From NCBI GenBank assembly GCA_914767885.1, contig CAJZBQ010000020.1, positions 1,116,001-1,180,000 of the forward strand: DNA of 64,000 nt. Reading direction: 5' to 3'. Shown here piece by piece: positions 53,818 to 64,000 of the stretch. Under the pieces are notes generated by a model. That model made no database searches, was not told the origin of the DNA, and worked only from the letters and a program-made list of their open reading frames with translations. Within the stretch, counting starts at the first letter, position 1. Each line of letters starts with the position of its first letter. This DNA comes from Blepharisma stoltei. Lineage: Eukaryota; Ciliophora; Heterotrichea; Heterotrichida; Blepharismidae. The position numbers were made by a program, and so were the translations under genes.

Positions 53818-55321
53818 TTAATATCGATATCTATAATTATACTGTGTTGAATAATCCCAAGTGGGAGATGATAATTCTGACCTGGAATTATAAGTAAATT
53901 CATCCTCATATCGCTGCGAACTTGTAGGAGATGTCTGTGGAGAGCTAAATAATTTTTTAGCTGTAATCAGCCGATGAGCTTGGCCATGGTCTCCATAAAT
54001 TGCTTTGAATTTGTCAGTGGTTGAGTAGTCGAAGTCAAAGGTGAATTTTCTTTTGTAATCTTCATGATTTTTGTTGATAATAAAAAAATAAATATTTTAT
54101 ATGATTTTTGGTACTGAAAGCTGTTATTTTTGTAATTAATAGTTAATTTGCAATAGAAAATAAAGTGCTGTTCTAGGAGGTTTATTCTCAATTTATTCAC
54201 AGTTTTATATATATGTAGATAGGAATATTGCAACAACAAAAAATTTTTTATTTTGTTGATTCTTAAATCATAATCAACTAAAAATTGCTGCTGAGGTCCT
54301 AATACACTTCCAGGTCTGCAAATTCTGCACCATCCTATGAAATCTTCAGCAGGGAAACTATAATTTTTTATAGCATAGCAGCCTATCAATGTCCCAGTTC
54401 TTCCTAAGCCTGCTTTGCAATGCACAGCAACTGCGCCAACTTCATAGTCCACAATTTGGTTAAAATTCTCCACAATTTCATCTATGGGACAGCTTCCATC
54501 TAAAAAAAATATTCCAATTTCTGTCAAATTCTCTGCATAAAATCTACAGAAATATTATATTTTTTAAAATTTTTACCTTATTAATTTTCATTGTTTTGCT
54601 ATATAATTCATAATGGTTAATCCCATACCTAATAAACCTCCCTTCGTCATATGTCTTCTCATTAAGCCTTATTACAGCTGAAATTCCTATTCTCTTAAAT
54701 AAGTTCACATAATCCTCTGGCGACCAATTTCCTGTCTCATAATTATTCGAAGGGCAACTAAATGCCAATAATTTCCCTGGAATAATTCAGTTTAGGTCTC
54801 CGTTTTCTATTTTTTCATGATATTCCACAAACTCTCTGTCAAAATTGTAATAATCAAACCAATTTAATTGAATTGCTTTTTCAAGACCCCGCAAGCAGTG
54901 CAAAATTGTGCAATCATAATAGCAGGGTCCGAACAAAGCGTCACGAAATGGGACAAAAGGAGATTGTAAAGCAAAGCGACGCCAAGCTTCATTCGCAGAT
55001 TTTTTTAAAACGATTACTTGGAATGCAGAGATTAAAAACGCTGCATTTGCTCTTTTCGCTTGATTTGTGGAACAGTAGTGAAAAATTTGAAGATTTTGAT
55101 AGCGAGAGTCACAGAGAAGTTTCTCCAAGTTTGAGCAGTACCGATGAATCATAGAGAGATTTAATGGGCCAAAATCTTGGCAAAATGCGATATATTGAAG
55201 TTCCTGAGTTGTAAATTACATCGTCAATGCTGAAACAACAGGTATAATCGTCAGAAGGCGGAGGTGCGTAATCACAAATTCAAAAAAGACGGTTTGGGAT
55301 TATCTCCACTATAGAGCTCAT
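53818..55321 (-). CDS. CDC14-type dual-specificity phosphatase
   Basis: Starts [18 protein letters not shown] at 55321. A 16-nt intron (55204-55219) is removed, giving [21 protein letters not shown], then [27 protein letters not shown] (CDC14 A domain). The catalytic part has [41 protein letters not shown] and the P loop [11 protein letters not shown], then [18 protein letters not shown]. It regulates mitotic exit, cytokinesis or ciliary function in other eukaryotes. Two inserts: 54512-54605 and 54079-54260. The true C terminus is [29 protein letters not shown]... ending YNYRYRY, a Ser/Thr/Tyr-rich tail in a different frame from the longest raw ORF. Confidence 0.9.
54079..54260. other. IES with 10-bp direct repeat
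   Basis: 182 bp between TTTTGTTGAT at 54069-54078 and 54251-54260, in the CDC14 gene. Removing it with one repeat joins DYDLRINK to [13 protein letters not shown] in frame. No inverted ends are obvious. The 10-bp repeat resembles a retroelement or hAT-like duplication more than TA excision. Confidence 0.65.
54512..54605. other. TA-bounded IES, 94 bp
   Basis: Joining the TA pair gives [15 protein letters not shown], which fits the conserved CDC14 spacing best. Smaller TA pairs inside also keep frame but leave extra residues. Confidence 0.6.
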
Positions 55322-57338
55322 AGGAATTAAATTATATTCAATAAATTTTAAATATGATAAGACATTTAAACGCTATTTGATAGCTTTATAGCCCTAGCAG
55401 CATATTTGAGAGACTCTAGTAATTTTAAGCCTTGAATATATTAAAATAAATTGCTAACTTCTTCCTCTGTGTGTAAGGAAAAAAGCTTTGCTGATAAATT
55501 TTTTTCTGGAGTTTGATGCTGGAGTAAAAGCAGAAGATGTCATTGCCAAAATATAAAACATGTCTAACTCAAAATTTTGATATAGTTTTAGTTGAGAAAA
55601 TCCTATATTTGATAGAGATATGGCAATTAGTTCCAAAAAATAGCCTTATTGATTCTTTGCCATATAGCCTACATCATTCTGAACTAAAAGATGACTCAAA
55701 TAGCATAGATTAATTGATAAACTCTTATCGAAATCAAAAATAAAAATAATAAAACTAAATGAAAGAATTTTTAGCTGTTTTATAACAAATAGAAAGCTTT
55801 CCATATGTAAGATATTTTTTTGCACATGTCAAACTTGCTAATTGGCTTGCTTTTAAATTTTAAAAAGTTTTGAGCAGGTGGAGTAGAATTCCACACGCGT
55901 AAGGCAGCAAGAAATTACAGCAATGCATTATCAGTTTTATGCAAGAAATTGAATAAAGAAAAGCATATTCTTTCAATTAGATTATTTAGCTTACATAAGC
56001 AAAAGCTTAATTTATTAATTATAATTTTATTAAACACTCTTAATTATTTATTAAATAGATCAATAGATAATCTTTTATTAAATTTATATATATTGTTGGG
56101 ACTTCAAAGGATTAGATAATTCTTCATTTTAAGATATTATTTGAAATTTCCTTATTCAAAATGGTTTTTATTATATACAATTGCCTTAAGCGAAATAGCT
56201 ATCTAAAGAAAATATATTTTCAACCTATATGATAATGATGATTTTTCAGCATTCGCTTTTTTCCTTTAAAAATCGCGAAAACAAGTTTTACAGCAATAAT
56301 TCCCTATAAATCTTATTTACCAAATCAATATTGAATTCCAAAATAGTGCTCTTATGTGTAAGAGCTTAATAATCATATATTCTCAATAAACAAATTTTTA
56401 TTAAAATTCTGTCAAGTTTATCATTCTTATTTTATGCCATTTATTATCTCACTAAAATATTAATCGAATAGATTTATTAATATTTATTTAAGAAATTTAG
56501 TTTAAAACAATTGCGAAATTCTATTAGATTGTTCTCAAAAATATTACTTCCAGATGTGATAGTTGAAAAATTTTATCTAGCAAAATTAATGATATTGAAT
56601 GCCACACTGTAAGATGCTAGAATTATATTGGCTAGAAATTTTTCCTTAATAGAATTAATTAAATTATTTCCTTTTAGAAGTAAAAATTATAAATTTTTTG
56701 GTTAATTATTAAAAGCTGTTTCGGCCTGAGGCTTTTAAGAATATTGCTTAATCAACTACTTAATTCGATTTAAAATTGATTAATTATAAGTCCCTGTAAA
56801 AATTTCTGATTTTCTGACAGAAATTAGTTGCAAGTTAACTGAAAAATTTTTCTAACCATCTTAATTAAATATCATCTATTACAAAATTCCTTAAGCAATA
56901 AGATTAATCCTTTAGCTCTATAAGAAATTCGATTTTTCTTTTTAATAATTATTAAAGTATGCGGTTTTTTTTAAGAGTTCAAACACAATGAACTTAAATA
57001 TTTTTAAAATCTTGCAGTTAAAATTAAATATAAGACTCTAATCACCAAACTGAAATATTATTTATTTTTAAGAATTGGCGATGAAAATCTTTCAGTTTGC
57101 CTATTTTCAAAAACTCTAAGCCAACTTCTTATCTTCTATTCAATTTTTTTCTACATCTCGACCTCAATAAAAATAACTTCCTCCTAAGAATTGTTTATTA
57201 AACTCTCAATAGCTTTTGAATTTCTTCATCTTTAGTCAAATTCTTATTTCTTCTTCTTAATCCATATTTAACTTCTTTAGCTAATCCAAACGTAAATGTG
57301 TGATCATCGATCAATAATTCGAATTTATTATAAAAATA
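55322..57338. other. 2-kb AT-rich intergenic region
   Basis: No gene was recognised on either strand with UGA as Trp. A weak family A-like relic (TAACTTCTTCCTCTGTGTG) occurs at about 55454. One minus-strand hydrophobic frame (55636-55454) lacks support. Otherwise featureless A/T-rich sequence. Confidence 0.4.
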
Positions 57339-60300
57339 ATGTTTGGTTTGCTTTGTTTAACATTGCTCTCAACCGTATTAGGCCACCAATGTGGTGTAGG
57401 CGAGGATTGGCAGCCTACAATTCATAAATATCCTCATTCAGGCCGCCAGCTGGAAACAGGCCTAGACCGTGGTGCAGACCTAAAGCCACTTCGTCTCCAC
57501 TTTGAGTATTTGGACCTTAACATGGACTCATCACAAGAAACTATCCTCAAGGATCAAGTAATGCCAGCAGTTATGCACTGGTTTAACACTACCCTTAAGG
57601 TTTATTCTTTCTCTTTAATATTATTTTTTTTTTCAACCCCTTTTTAATTATATTGCAATTATAATAATTTTATATATAGAGGTTTCCTCTATATAGCGCT
57701 GAAAGTGCAGACATTTTCCCAGGAGCTTTCCAAAGTTCGTCGGACCAAATCGCTTTTTGGTCCGACCAAGGCATTGATTTGGTGCAACCAACCGATAAAT
57801 TCCGATCAGAATTTATCGGCCTTACAGCGCCAAACATAGGAAACTTCTATATCCTTTAACAGCAAACTTAGTAGTCTCAATCTCAGAATGTAATGGCGCA
57901 TCTGTACCTGCTGATCACCAATCGACAGGAATTCCCGACACTGATTTCGTTGTCTATATTACTGGATCAGCTCAAGGATCTGCAGCTGAAGTAGCTGTTG
58001 GTGGAACTTGTTTGCAAGACTCTGCAGGCAGAAAAAACCCACTCGCAGGGTCTTTTGCAATCAATACAGACGCCTTCTTTTCTAGTGATACAACTTTGGC
58101 ACAACAAATTATCATTTCTATGCATGAGCTTACCCACGCTTTGGTCTTTTCCTCTGACCTTTTTAGCGATTTTACAGACTCAAATGGAGACGCTTATGCA
58201 AGTGATGGAGTTGTAAAGACCGTTACCCTATCAGATAGGTCAAAAACTGCGACCATAGTAACTCTGCCTAATGTTTTATCAGAAGCTGCGGCATTCTTTT
58301 CATGTAACGAACTTGAAGGACTAGAGCTAGAAGACTACGGCGGGACTGGGGTTGCAGGAAACCATTGGGAAGCTAAAATTGTCAGAGAAGATTACATGAC
58401 AGCAGAAATCCCTGACCCCCCCCCCCCCTCCGTGAGCGAACAAAACCATTAGAAAAATCGCCATTTTTTGACCAAAAACCCACCCTCCGTGAGTGAACAA
58501 AAATATTTTTAATAGAAAAAATTTTAATAGAAAAAAATTTTGCTATATAAGTGATAATTAGTATAATGAAATCTAGAGCTAATTCTGTTTAATTTTAAAC
58601 AAATTGCGTTTTAAAACATAAATTTTGCAAATTAAATTAGTATTTGCTTCCCAATTTTTGCAAATTAGGATTTTTTTTAAATTTCGAAAAAAAAATATTT
58701 TTTATAAAATTTATATATAAATTGTTTTTAAAAAAAAAATTAACCCCCCTCCGTGAGTGAACAAAAATTTTTTTGTTCGCTCACGGAGGGGGGGGGGGAG
58801 TGAGCATCCAGCTTTATCTGCTTTAACTTTAGCTCTATTTGGAGACTCAGGCTGGTATTCTGTTGATACCAGCAGAGCTCAGCCTATGATTTGGGGTAAA
58901 GACGAAGGCTGTGACTGGGTCAATAAGAAATGTATTGTTGATGGCACTCCCTCAGACGGCTTCTGTATAGACGATACTAATGATGATTGCGATTTCTATT
59001 CTCTAGGTAAAGGTAAATGCAATCTTAAAGAATATGACGCTGATCTTGATACACCTTATCAGTACTTTTCGGATCTGAAGAAAGGAGGAAGTGACGCATA
59101 CTCAGACTACTGTCCAACAGTGAAGGCTGACAAGACTAAAATTTGCACTGACCCAAACACTAGTGTTGATAGTAACTATGGAGAAGTTGCAGGATCTAGC
59201 AGCAGATGCATGAAGTCAAGCATTGTTAGTAGCAGTCTTGGTGAAAGCCCTACAGATGCTCCAAGATGCTATGAGGTAAAATGTGAGTCTGACAAACTAT
59301 ATGTAATTATTGATGGCACTAGTTATGAATGCGCATATGGCAATACTTTAACGGTTTCTAATTATGATGGCTCCATAACCTGCCCACAAGTAGAGACTGT
59401 GTGTGGAAGAACTCCTTGTCCTGATTTCTGCTTTGGCCAAGGTACCTGCTCAAAAGGTGTTTGTACTTGCGATGATGGGTTCGCAGGCACAAGCTGTAGT
59501 GTCAAATGCGATTCCAAGTGCAAAACTTGTGATGAGTCTGCAACTAGCACTTGTCTTTCCTGTTATGATACAGCTGAGGTGCAAGATGGCACATGCGTCT
59601 GTCCAAGTGGGTATGAATTCGACGCAGTAAATAAAGTGTGCAAAGAAGAATCAACCCCTATAACTGGATGTGCAGATAGTTGCAATGGATGCGCCACCGA
59701 AACGACTTGCGAAGCTTGCTATGAGGGCGCTTCATTAGACACAGAAGGCAATTGCAAATGTGATAATAGTGACAAGACCTTTAACCCTGACACCAAGAAG
59801 TGTGAGTTTACTTGTGATGCAATGTGCAATGGCTGTGTCTCAAATACAGAGTGTGATAGTTGTTATGATACAGCAACTAAAAATACTGAAGGATTGTGCG
59901 AGTGTCCTTCTAAAACTGTTTGGAACTCAGGGGAAATGAAATGTGATTCATGCGCTGCTAACTGCACTGACTGCTCTGCAGCTAATGTCTGCACCACATG
60001 TTCTGATGCTAACGCTGGACCTGTCGAAGGAATATGCAGATGCAATTCAAGGTTCTATTTAAAGGATACCACCTGTGAAGGTAATTTTTTACATAGCTTG
60101 TGGAGATAATGCAAAAGAATGTGACGCTAATGGAGCAATTTCATGTGACGACAACTATTTCTTATATAATGATGGAACTACCAAAACTTGTAAATGTAAG
60201 AGTTAATTTAGCTTGCTCTGCATCTTGCAATAGCTGCACTTCAGATCCTGAGTGCTATCAATGTGGAGCTCAAGGAACCACAAGTGGGTCGACTTGTGCA

Positions 60301-60537
60301 GATGTCTCAGTTGGGTATAAATCAAAATTCAGCAATGGAATTTTGACGATTACTTTTGCAGAAGACTTGTCAAAGACTTTAACGAAGAAAAATTTCCAGA
60401 TCTCTACTAGTGGTTCGACAATTGATACATCGTCATGGACTTTGACAAAGGTGTCAGATAAGGAATATACCATAGAGACAAATTTGAAGAAGAGTGACTT
60501 GCCGATTTCAGTCGTGCTTGATTTCAATCAAGAATAA
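57339..60537 (+). CDS. Leishmanolysin-like metalloprotease (M8) with EGF/Cys-rich tail
   Basis: Starts MFGLLCLTLLSTVLGHQCGVGEDWQP (signal peptide). The zinc site HELTHALVFSS (HExxH) lies at the start of the catalytic core; the third His is in NHWEAKIVREDYMTAEIP, followed by ALSALTLALFGDSGWYSVD. The Cys-rich C-terminal half includes an EGF-like CFGQGTCSKGVCTCDDGFAGTSC and furin/Giardia-VSP-like CxxC modules (CKTCDE...CLSCYD). It ends in a beta-rich domain. Inserts: 57603-57850 and a family A MITE 58416-58800. Two 16-nt introns are removed, 60080-60095 and 60196-60211. It is probably a secreted or surface protease. About 865 residues. Confidence 0.9.
57603..57850. mobile_element. IES with adjoining palindromic MITE in the first protease gene
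   Basis: 248 bp. The left roughly 75 bp is plain A/T-rich IES-like sequence. The right roughly 170 bp is a palindrome (TATAGAGGTTTCC...GCGCTG and complement CAGCGC...GGAAACTTCTATA) with inner inverted GGTCCGAC-like and CCGATAAATTC stems. Removal at TA gives NTTLKVYPLTANLVVSISEC in frame. Confidence 0.75.
58416..58800. mobile_element. Family A MITE with TGA duplication in the first protease gene
   Basis: It is flanked by TGA at 58413-58415 and 58801-58803, unlike the usual TAA/TTA. Removal gives MTAEIPEHPALSALTLAL in frame. It is nearly identical to the copy in the kinesin motor. Confidence 0.92.
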
Positions 60538-61628
60538 GTTATAAGTAACCAGATTAGAAAAATAGTTTTAATTATGAAAAATGGAATTTGGACGGTAAAT
60601 AATTCATTTATTGCTGCAAGAGGAAGATAAAAATTTTAGTAAGATTTTATTTATTTTATTTGGAGTTTAATTTATGGTATAAAGTGATTGCACTTATGAG
60701 TGGTATAAATTTATTTTTAATTTCTTGGCAATTTTAATAAAGGAATTCATTGCTTTTAACTAATTAATATCGATTTTTAGATCATTGTAGTTTTCAACTT
60801 TGCATTAATAATTTTCACTAATTAATCAACATTTTTGTATAAAGAAAATCTAATCATATTTAATTTTTGTGTGGAATATTTCATCAAATATTTTCTTAAA
60901 TGATAAAAATTAAAATAATTAGTTGAATTAAGTTAAATTATATATAATAAAAGCTCATTTTGATGCTTATTCACTATGAAATTGATATTAATTCTAAAAG
61001 AAGAATAGTAAAATAAAGTAGTAAATAACCTAAAACACTTAAAATTATTCAAGGATAAAACGATTGTTCCGTTATAAAAATAAATAAAACTGAGCAAACT
61101 TGAAAATCATCAAGCTATTTAAATCCAAAATACTTAAACGCATTTTCAGCAATTTTATCCTTAAATTATTATAATTTTTAGTGTCCTGAGTCTAAATTCC
61201 TAAATGACTTTTATCTTCAGTGTTTTCCAATGAAATTGTATACGCAACATGATGAATAGAAAATCCTCCACTTGTCATCCATTATTCTATTTATTGAAAA
61301 AGTAGTATATTGATTTTGAGTGTAGAGCTTTTACTTGCTTAAAAGGGTATATCTTATACATTTTATAAGAATTTATAGAATTATTATCCATATTACAAAA
61401 TTTCAATATGGAGGCATAAAATATACGATGGCATTAATGATAGATATTTAAGACTCTTTTTACTATGCCCATACACAGTGGCGTGTTTAGGAATGCATCT
61501 GAGTCATAATACTCCGAAAGGCCTGCACAGGAAAAATAAGACACCTGCGCAAATAGTCTCCAGGCATTTTTTTAATCGCTAAATAAGAGATAATTTTTCA
61601 ATAATTTTCATTGAGCTATAATATAAAA
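60538..61628. other. AT-rich intergenic region between protease paralogs
   Basis: About 1.1 kb, no gene recognised. Around 61440-61560 is a GC-richer patch (CACAGTGGCGTGTTTAGG, AGGCCTGCACAGG) that could be a fragment of an element, without clear ends. Confidence 0.4.
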
Positions 61629-63497
61629 ATGTTTCTCGTGCTGCTTTTGAGCTTCATTTCTTACTCATTTCAGCATGAATGTGGTGTAGGCCCAGACTGG
61701 CAGCCAGACCTTAAGCAATATCCTCATGAAGGCCGCAGCTTAGAATCGGGCTTAAACCGTGACACGCACTTTAAACCTCTCCGCATCCATTTTGAGTACT
61801 CTGCCCTTACCTTGACTGAAGACCAACTATCAATTCTCCAAAATGAAATTATTCCTCCAGTGCAACATTGGTTTCAATCTGTCCTCAGCGTCAACCCTCT
61901 TATAAATAATCTAATTAATCCTTTTGACACCTGCAATGGCCTCCCAGTTCCCTCTCTTCACAAAACTAAAGGAATTTCAGATACAGATTTTATTATTTAT
62001 TTAAACAATGAAGACAGCCCTTTTACCCCCTCTTTAAATTGTACTCTAAAAAATCGGTTTTAATTTATGCTAATTATTATAAAAAAAAATTAATGTGCTG
62101 ACTTTTTAAATAAAATTGTATTATGCTTCCCACTTTAAAATAGAATAATTATATATAAAATTTCAGCTGCATTAAATTGGCTATCAGAGGCTTAAAATAT
62201 ATTGGGCTTAATTTACTTGCAAAATTGGAATATACACAAATTATTGGTTCTAGTTTAAAGGGAAGTTAGCAATTTTATTGCATATGCAGCACCGTGCCTA
62301 ATAGAATCAAGGGGTAGATTTAACGTATTAGCTGGATCATTTACAATAAATGTCTACTATTTTTACAACATGCCAAGATACCAACAAATTGGTGTAGCTA
62401 TCCATGAACTAACCCATGATTTGGCCTTTTCACCTTCGCTTTATAATTGGTTTGTAAAACCAGATGGCAGCCGTTATAAACAAGAAGAAATTTTTAAAAC
62501 GGTTTATTACCCGCACAGAGGCAAGTCCTCAACATTATTAATTTTGCCGACTGTGGCAGAAAAGGCTAGAGAAATATATGGCTGTGAAACTGTCGAAGGG
62601 TTAGAGCTTGAAGATTACGGAAGTAGCTCTGCAGGTGCACATTGGGAAATGAAGATTGTAATAGAAGACTATGCCTCAGTAAGGCATATAGATTTCTATA
62701 AGAGATCATTAGCCTAGAAAATGAGCCAGCTGATGAGTCAGTGCTGATAGCCACAGACCCAAATTACCAGTATTGGCTTGCCAGTTTGAGCGATTTATGA
62801 GCTAAATGATAGTTTATAAAAGCTATATGCATCCCCAAGCTATACATGGTTTCTGTTTTCCCTGATTTCCCTTCTTATTCCAACTTAACTTTAGCTCTAT
62901 TCCAAGACTCTGGCTGGTATAAAGTAGATTTCAGCTATGCACAACCTATTACTATAGGAAAAAATGAAGGCTGCGAAAGATTTGAAGAAAAATGCATTAC
63001 TGGTAGCATAGTCCAGGCTGGGTTTTGCACTAAAACTAATACTTGTGACTATACCAGGACTACCCCAACTAGGTGTGATCTATATAATTATTATGAAGGC
63101 ATCCCTTCAAATTATCAATATTTTCAAGACCCAATATATGGAGGAGGAAGGTATTCTGACTATTGCCCATTAATGTATTCTAATCAGAAGAGATGTAGAG
63201 ATAACAATGAAAATTATGATACATCTTATGGGTGGAAATATGGGTATTCTAGCAGATGTTTTGAGTCTTCTCTAGTGCTAGAATCAGCTGGGCAATCACC
63301 TGTTTTTGCGCCTTCGTGCTATGAGGTAATACGCTGCGAAGAAGATAAAGTTGTGGTTGGGATTGGAGATCAAAATATAGATTGTCCGTTTAGTGGAGGA
63401 GCGGTGACAGTCCCTGGGTACGATGGATATCTTCATTGCCCAGATTCAAGTATTTGTGACGAAATAGTCCCTTGCTTGAATAGTTGTTATGGGCAAA
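61629..63497 (+). CDS. Second leishmanolysin-like metalloprotease, interrupted at 3' end
   Basis: Starts MFLVLLLSFISYSFQHECGVGPDWQP, a close paralog of the preceding gene. The zinc site is HELTHDLAFSP; third His AHWEMKIVIEDY, then SNLTLALFQDSGWYKVD. It continues through YSDYCPLM and CYEVIRCEEDK to CLNSCYGQ, where it stops matching its paralog (CFGQGTCSKGVC). From about 63497 the sequence changes to a GC-richer element that runs off the window, so the last Cys-rich domain is either beyond that insert or lost. Inserts removed in frame: 62042-62266 and 62670-62842. About 470 residues are seen. Confidence 0.85.
62042..62266. other. TA-bounded IES, 225 bp
   Basis: Removal joins TPSLNC to SNFIAYAAPCLIESRG in frame, matching the spacing of the paralogous protease. 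The ends are weakly inverted (ACTCTAAA; TTTAAAGGGAAGT). Confidence 0.65.
62670..62842. other. TA-bounded IES, 173 bp
   Basis: Removal gives MKIVIEDYMVSVFPDFPSYSNLTLALF, restoring the conserved EDYM...TLALF block of the protease. The ends carry related TATGCC/GCATATA pieces. Confidence 0.7.
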
Positions 63498-64000
63498 TCA
63501 AATTAAAGTAAGAGTCTTAAGGTCTTCCAAATTTGATGCCTCCGCATGCTTTTGACCACCGATCTTTAATAGTTAGAGGTTGCATCAATTATCTTGGCCC
63601 CATCAGCAGTAGTCTTCCAAGAACTAAGGCTTACACAATGCCTCTGAGTTCGATGGGTTAGGAAGACTCTGTGCTGAATATCTTGAGGGTGCTATGGATG
63701 CAAGCCTCCTATCGGAAACCTTGAGGAAGGGTGATACCCTGGAAAATAGAGCCACAGCCCTCTGGAAAGAACTTGCGGCACAAAAACCATCCGGGTCATC
63801 AATGCCCGAACTGGAATGGCCATCAGCTGATTCTGAAGGTTACCCACTTCATAAGGCCGCTATATACAAGCTTAGGATTAAAATCAAAGGGCCTGAACCT
63901 TAGTTTAGGCTATAAAGCCATTTTGACACTCAAAGCGATGCGTCTTGCAAGGGGATATTTACCATATTAGTTATGCTATGGGCAAGGGAAAATGTGACAA
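63498..64000 (+). mobile_element. Unidentified GC-richer element, 5' part (runs off right edge)
   Basis: It begins inside the last Cys-rich domain of the second protease with an abrupt rise in G+C. It contains an open frame MDASLLSETLRKGDTLENRATALWKELAAQ... (63694-63903) with no recognised domain and no UGA. Composition and position suggest the 5' region of a retroelement or other long insert. Its other end and any target duplication lie outside the window. Confidence 0.45.

Overview
This window reads as germline (micronuclear) DNA of a heterotrich ciliate, most likely Blepharisma or a close relative. The evidence is in the sequence. The DNA is very AT-rich. In-frame TGA falls repeatedly where tryptophan is expected (for example the WD-repeat positions at 37898 and 40958-40966), while TAA and TAG end genes, so UGA = Trp. 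Introns are tiny: seven of 15-17 nt could be placed. Most genes are also cut, often in mid-exon, by non-coding inserts that restore one reading frame when removed at a shared TA (or a longer target duplication). These are internally eliminated sequences (IESs). The organism name is inference from code, intron size and IES/MITE content.

Layout. 0-7.3 kb: start of a coiled-coil gene (-), a B-box plus two-domain phosphoethanolamine cytidylyltransferase (+), and a cyclic-nucleotide-gated channel with a C-terminal zinc knuckle (-) split by five inserts. 8.9-16.8 kb: mL49, an ionotropic glutamate receptor-like channel, a TatD nuclease, a small unknown gene and a CTD-type phosphatase, all (-). 16.9-21 kb: a long repetitive, possibly centrin-binding-like protein (-). 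21.6-26.3 kb: a C2H2 protein, a P-type ATPase that has lost its catalytic motifs, and an MDR reductase, all (+). 26.3-31.1 kb: a kinesin (-). 31.4-36.9 kb: a multipass membrane protein (-), a coiled-coil protein (+), an ING/PHD protein (-) and a DUF1445/D-glutamate cyclase-like protein (+). 37-44.2 kb: one WD40-TRP channel fusion gene (+) split by six inserts, one of them 2.7 kb long. 44.4-48.2 kb: a BPI-like secreted protein and an actin pseudogene (-). 48.5-55.3 kb: a Cys-rich surface protein and a DUF229 phosphoesterase (+), then CDC14 phosphatase (-). 57.3-64 kb: two tandem leishmanolysin (M8) proteases (+), the second interrupted by an unfinished element at the window edge.

The repeated landscape is dominated by one MITE family of about 390 bp, called family A here. 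It carries four copies of an 18-bp motif (CTCCGTGAGCGAACAAAA) and 3-bp TNA target duplications, with about 16 complete copies and one partial. Around it are palindromic MITEs with TA duplications, Mutator-like MITEs with 9-bp duplications, SINE-like inserts with 8-13-bp duplications inside exons, a giant hairpin built of GGCCTA units, and a sister family (B) of A. Several are nested. Genes are tightly packed once IESs are removed (20 bp between two genes at 16.84 kb). All claims of excision are inferred from frame restoration; no somatic sequence was available.
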